Of a stretch of 6,113 nt of DNA, positions 4,280 through 6,113 are shown one piece after another. This stretch comes from Candidatus Izemoplasma sp. (GTDB lineage Bacteria; Bacillota_I; Bacilli_A; Izemoplasmatales; Izemoplasmataceae): assembly GCA_021736285.1 (NCBI GenBank), contig JAIPGE010000088.1, forward strand, positions 1-6,113. The letters run 5' to 3'. Below the pieces are notes generated by a model that searched no databases, was not told where the DNA came from, and was given only the letters and a program-made list of their open reading frames with translations. The position numbers and the translations under genes are program-made. Every line of letters begins with the position of its first letter. Within the stretch, counting starts at the first letter, position 1.

Positions 4280-6113
4280 ATGACGAAGATACCCCTAAAA
4301 GAAGTGATAAAACTAACAAGTGGTCAAACGAACTGGGAATTTTTTCAAAGCGATCACATCGAAGGAAAATCAATTCGTGTCGCTGACGGACCACATGGTG
4401 TCCGCGTTAATAACGCAACATTTACCGGCAGTGATTTAGACAAAAAAGACCAAATGTCAGTCGCTACCCTATTTCCAAGCGCTTCAGCAATGGCATCAAC
4501 TTGGCATCCCGATTTAATTAAAAACGTTGGAAAAACAATAGGCAAAGAATGTCGGTATTATGGAATTGATGTGTTACTAGGACCAGGGATTAACTTAAAG
4601 CGAAGTCCACTTGGGGGTAGGAATTTTGAATATTATAGTGAAGACCCTTATTTAACAAGTGCCATGGCATCTGCCTTTGTAACAGGGATACAAACAGAAC
4701 ACGTTGGTGCATGTATCAAACACTTTGCTTTAAACGAACAAGAAACCATGCGTCGTTTTGTGACCAGCAAAATTGATGAAAGAACACTGCATGAATTGTA
4801 TCTATATCCCTTTCGAAAAGTTATTGAAAAAGCCCATCCATGGATGATAATGAGCAGTTACAACAAAATCAATGGAGATTATGCATCAGAGTCTTCTTAC
4901 CTGCTAAAAGAAGTATTACGAGATCAATGGCAATATGAAGGCGCTGTTGTATCGGATTGGGGCGCGGTTCAAAACAAAGTAAAATCACTTAAGAACGGTA
5001 TGAACATTGAAATGCCTGGGCCATCATCATTTGAACAAGATGTGCAAGAAGCATTAGATAACAACACATTGTCTGAGTCCGAACTTAATCAAAGTTTGGA
5101 ACCACTCTTTTTCTTACAAGAGCGGTCTTCAAAAAGAGATGCACTAGCATCAATTGATTTTGATGCTCATCATGAAGTCGCAAAAAACGTTGCTAAAGAA
5201 GCCATCGTGTTATTGGAAAATGATGGCATTTTACCCTTAAAAGACAGTGAAGTGTCTGTTGGTGTGATTGGTGAATTTGCCAAACACCCCCGGGTTAACG
5301 GTGGCGGTAGCGCTACGGTAAAGCCGTACCGACAAGAAACGCCTTATGAAGCACTAAAGAACCAATTCAAGACTGTTAACTACGCACCAGGATATGATGA
5401 TTTAAATACTTCAAAAGCGCTGTTAAAGGATGTTAAATCAATCGCAAACAAAAGTGATGTTGTCTTGTATTTTACCGGAACAACAGAATCTATTGAAACC
5501 GAAGGTAAAGACAGAGACGATATCTCATTACCGTCTGGTCATTTAGACGTTTTTGAAAAGATTGTCGAAACAAATACACCCGTTATTGTTATTTTAAGCA
5601 ATGGTAGTGCACTTGATTTACGATATCTTAAAAAACATAGTCGGGCAATTTTAGAAACATGGTTTTTAGGTAGTGCTGCAGGTCAAGCAATTATCGATGT
5701 CTTGGTTGGTAACGTGAATCCAAGTGGGCGATTGCAAGAAACATTCCCCCTTCAAGTCGAACATACCCCACATTATGGAACCTATCCCCAATTAGAAACA
5801 GTGAACTATGAAAAAGATCTCATTATGAATGGCTATCGTTTTTATGATACACATAATTTAGAAGTGCTTTATCCGTTTGGATATGGACTCAGCTATAGCT
5901 CATTTAGATACGACAATATCCAAATAAATCAAGAGACATTATCGCCTGATGAGGAATTGAAAGTATCGCTTGATATCACAAACACCAGCGATATTGATGG
6001 AGATGAGGTCATTCAACTCTATGTCCATGATCAAAACACCCATATCATCAAGCCAAAACATCAATTAAAAGCATTCAAGAAAGTTTTTATTAAAGCACAA
6101 GAAACTGTTTCAG
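4280..6113 (+). CDS. Cytoplasmic GH3 beta-glucosidase with FnIII-like domain (3' end outside window)
   Basis: Predicted retaining beta-glucosidase acting on imported beta-glucosides or short oligosaccharides. The frame is open from 4280 to the right edge: 611 whole codons and no stop. There is no signal peptide or membrane segment, so it should be cytoplasmic. Domains: (beta/alpha)8 barrel about 15-290, alpha/beta sandwich about 300-530, and FnIII-like domain from about 545 (SLDITNTSDIDGDEVIQLYV), cut by the edge. Motifs: Asp36 in VADGPHGVR, GGRNFEYYSEDP, Lys147-His148 in IKHFALNEQE, SSYNKING, nucleophile Asp226 in VVSDWGAV, and probable acid/base Glu408 in ETEGKDR, the ExEGxDR form of BglB/Kluyveromyces-type enzymes. 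FGYGLSYSSF ends the sandwich. No PA14 insertion is seen between the GGGS loop and ETEG. Perhaps 70-140 residues are missing. It is the second gene of the operon, and its catalytic loops differ from the first GH3, so it belongs to another GH3 branch. Beta-xylosidase or broader activity is possible. Confidence 0.92.
   Translation, partial: MTKIPLKEVIKLTSGQTNWEFFQSDHIEGKSIRVADGPHGVRVNNATFTGSDLDKKDQMSVATLFPSASAMASTWHPDLIKNVGKTIGKECRYYGIDVLLGPGINLKRSPLGGRNFEYYSEDPYLTSAMASAFVTGIQTEHVGACIKHFALNEQETMRRFVTSKIDERTLHELYLYPFRKVIEKAHPWMIMSSYNKINGDYASESSYLLKEVLRDQWQYEGAVVSDWGAVQNKVKSLKNGMNIEMPGPSSFEQDVQEALDNNTLSESELNQSLEPLFFLQERSSKRDALASIDFDAHHEVAKNVAKEAIVLLENDGILPLKDSEVSVGVIGEFAKHPRVNGGGSATVKPYRQETPYEALKNQFKTVNYAPGYDDLNTSKALLKDVKSIANKSDVVLYFTGTTESIETEGKDRDDISLPSGHLDVFEKIVETNTPVIVILSNGSALDLRYLKKHSRAILETWFLGSAAGQAIIDVLVGNVNPSGRLQETFPLQVEHTPHYGTYPQLETVNYEKDLIMNGYRFYDTHNLEVLYPFGYGLSYSSFRYDNIQINQETLSPDEELKVSLDITNTSDIDGDEVIQLYVHDQNTHIIKPKHQLKAFKKVFIKAQETVS

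Noticed and set aside
4354..4545. Open frame of 63 codons on the - strand
   Set aside because: Shadow of the conserved N-terminal barrel of the second GH3 gene.
5281..5500. A PA14 carbohydrate-binding insertion in the second GH3
   Set aside because: The stretch between the GGGS loop and the ETEG acid/base motif is only about 65-70 residues, too short for a PA14 domain of about 140.
1..6113. CRISPR array, tRNA/rRNA, transposase, phage or toxin-antitoxin genes
   Set aside because: The window is almost fully filled by five conserved metabolic genes; I saw no repeat-spacer pattern, tRNA-like structure or mobile-element motif in the short gaps.

Overview
The window reads as a compact, AT-rich chromosome segment from a low-GC Gram-positive-type bacterium (Firmicutes, or a walled or wall-less relative such as the Acholeplasma/Haloplasma/Izemoplasma-like lineages). 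The reasons are Bacillus-style SUF gene content and order (sufS-sufU-sufB), strong AGGAGG ribosome sites, a classic lipoprotein signal, and a TATAAT extended -10 promoter. TGA serves as a stop (end of sufU) and tryptophan is written TGG, so the Mycoplasma/Spiroplasma code is not in use. The exact taxon cannot be fixed from this sequence. All genes lie on the + strand and almost nothing is non-coding; the only real intergenic gap is about 80 bases (2338-2417).

Region 1 (1-2337) is the 3' end of a suf operon for iron-sulfur cluster assembly: the C-terminal part of the cysteine desulfurase SufS (its 5' end is outside the window), the zinc-dependent sulfur acceptor SufU, and the scaffold subunit SufB. 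SufS releases sulfur from cysteine as a persulfide, SufU accepts it, and SufB, normally with SufC and SufD, builds the cluster. By analogy with Bacillus, sufC and sufD probably lie just upstream. A rho-independent terminator (2346-2374) closes the operon.

Region 2 (2376-6113) is a separate transcription unit for beta-glucoside or beta-glucan use. An extended -10 promoter starts two bases after the terminator T-tract. A CG-centred near-palindrome resembling a LacI/CcpA-family operator lies between the predicted transcription start and the Shine-Dalgarno. Two glycoside hydrolase family 3 (GH3) genes follow. The first encodes a surface lipoprotein resembling the two-domain exo-beta-glucanases typified by barley ExoI. 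The second begins 2 bases after the first stop, has no signal peptide, and has the three-domain layout of cytoplasmic beta-glucosidases; it runs off the right edge. The simplest reading is division of labour: the lipoprotein trims oligosaccharides outside the cell, and the intracellular enzyme finishes imported ones.

I found no RNA genes, mobile elements, CRISPR arrays or undescribed systems. The points worth a second look are the two-compartment GH3 pair, the control region packed between the operons, a cysteine pair in the lipoprotein tether, and some active-site substitutions.
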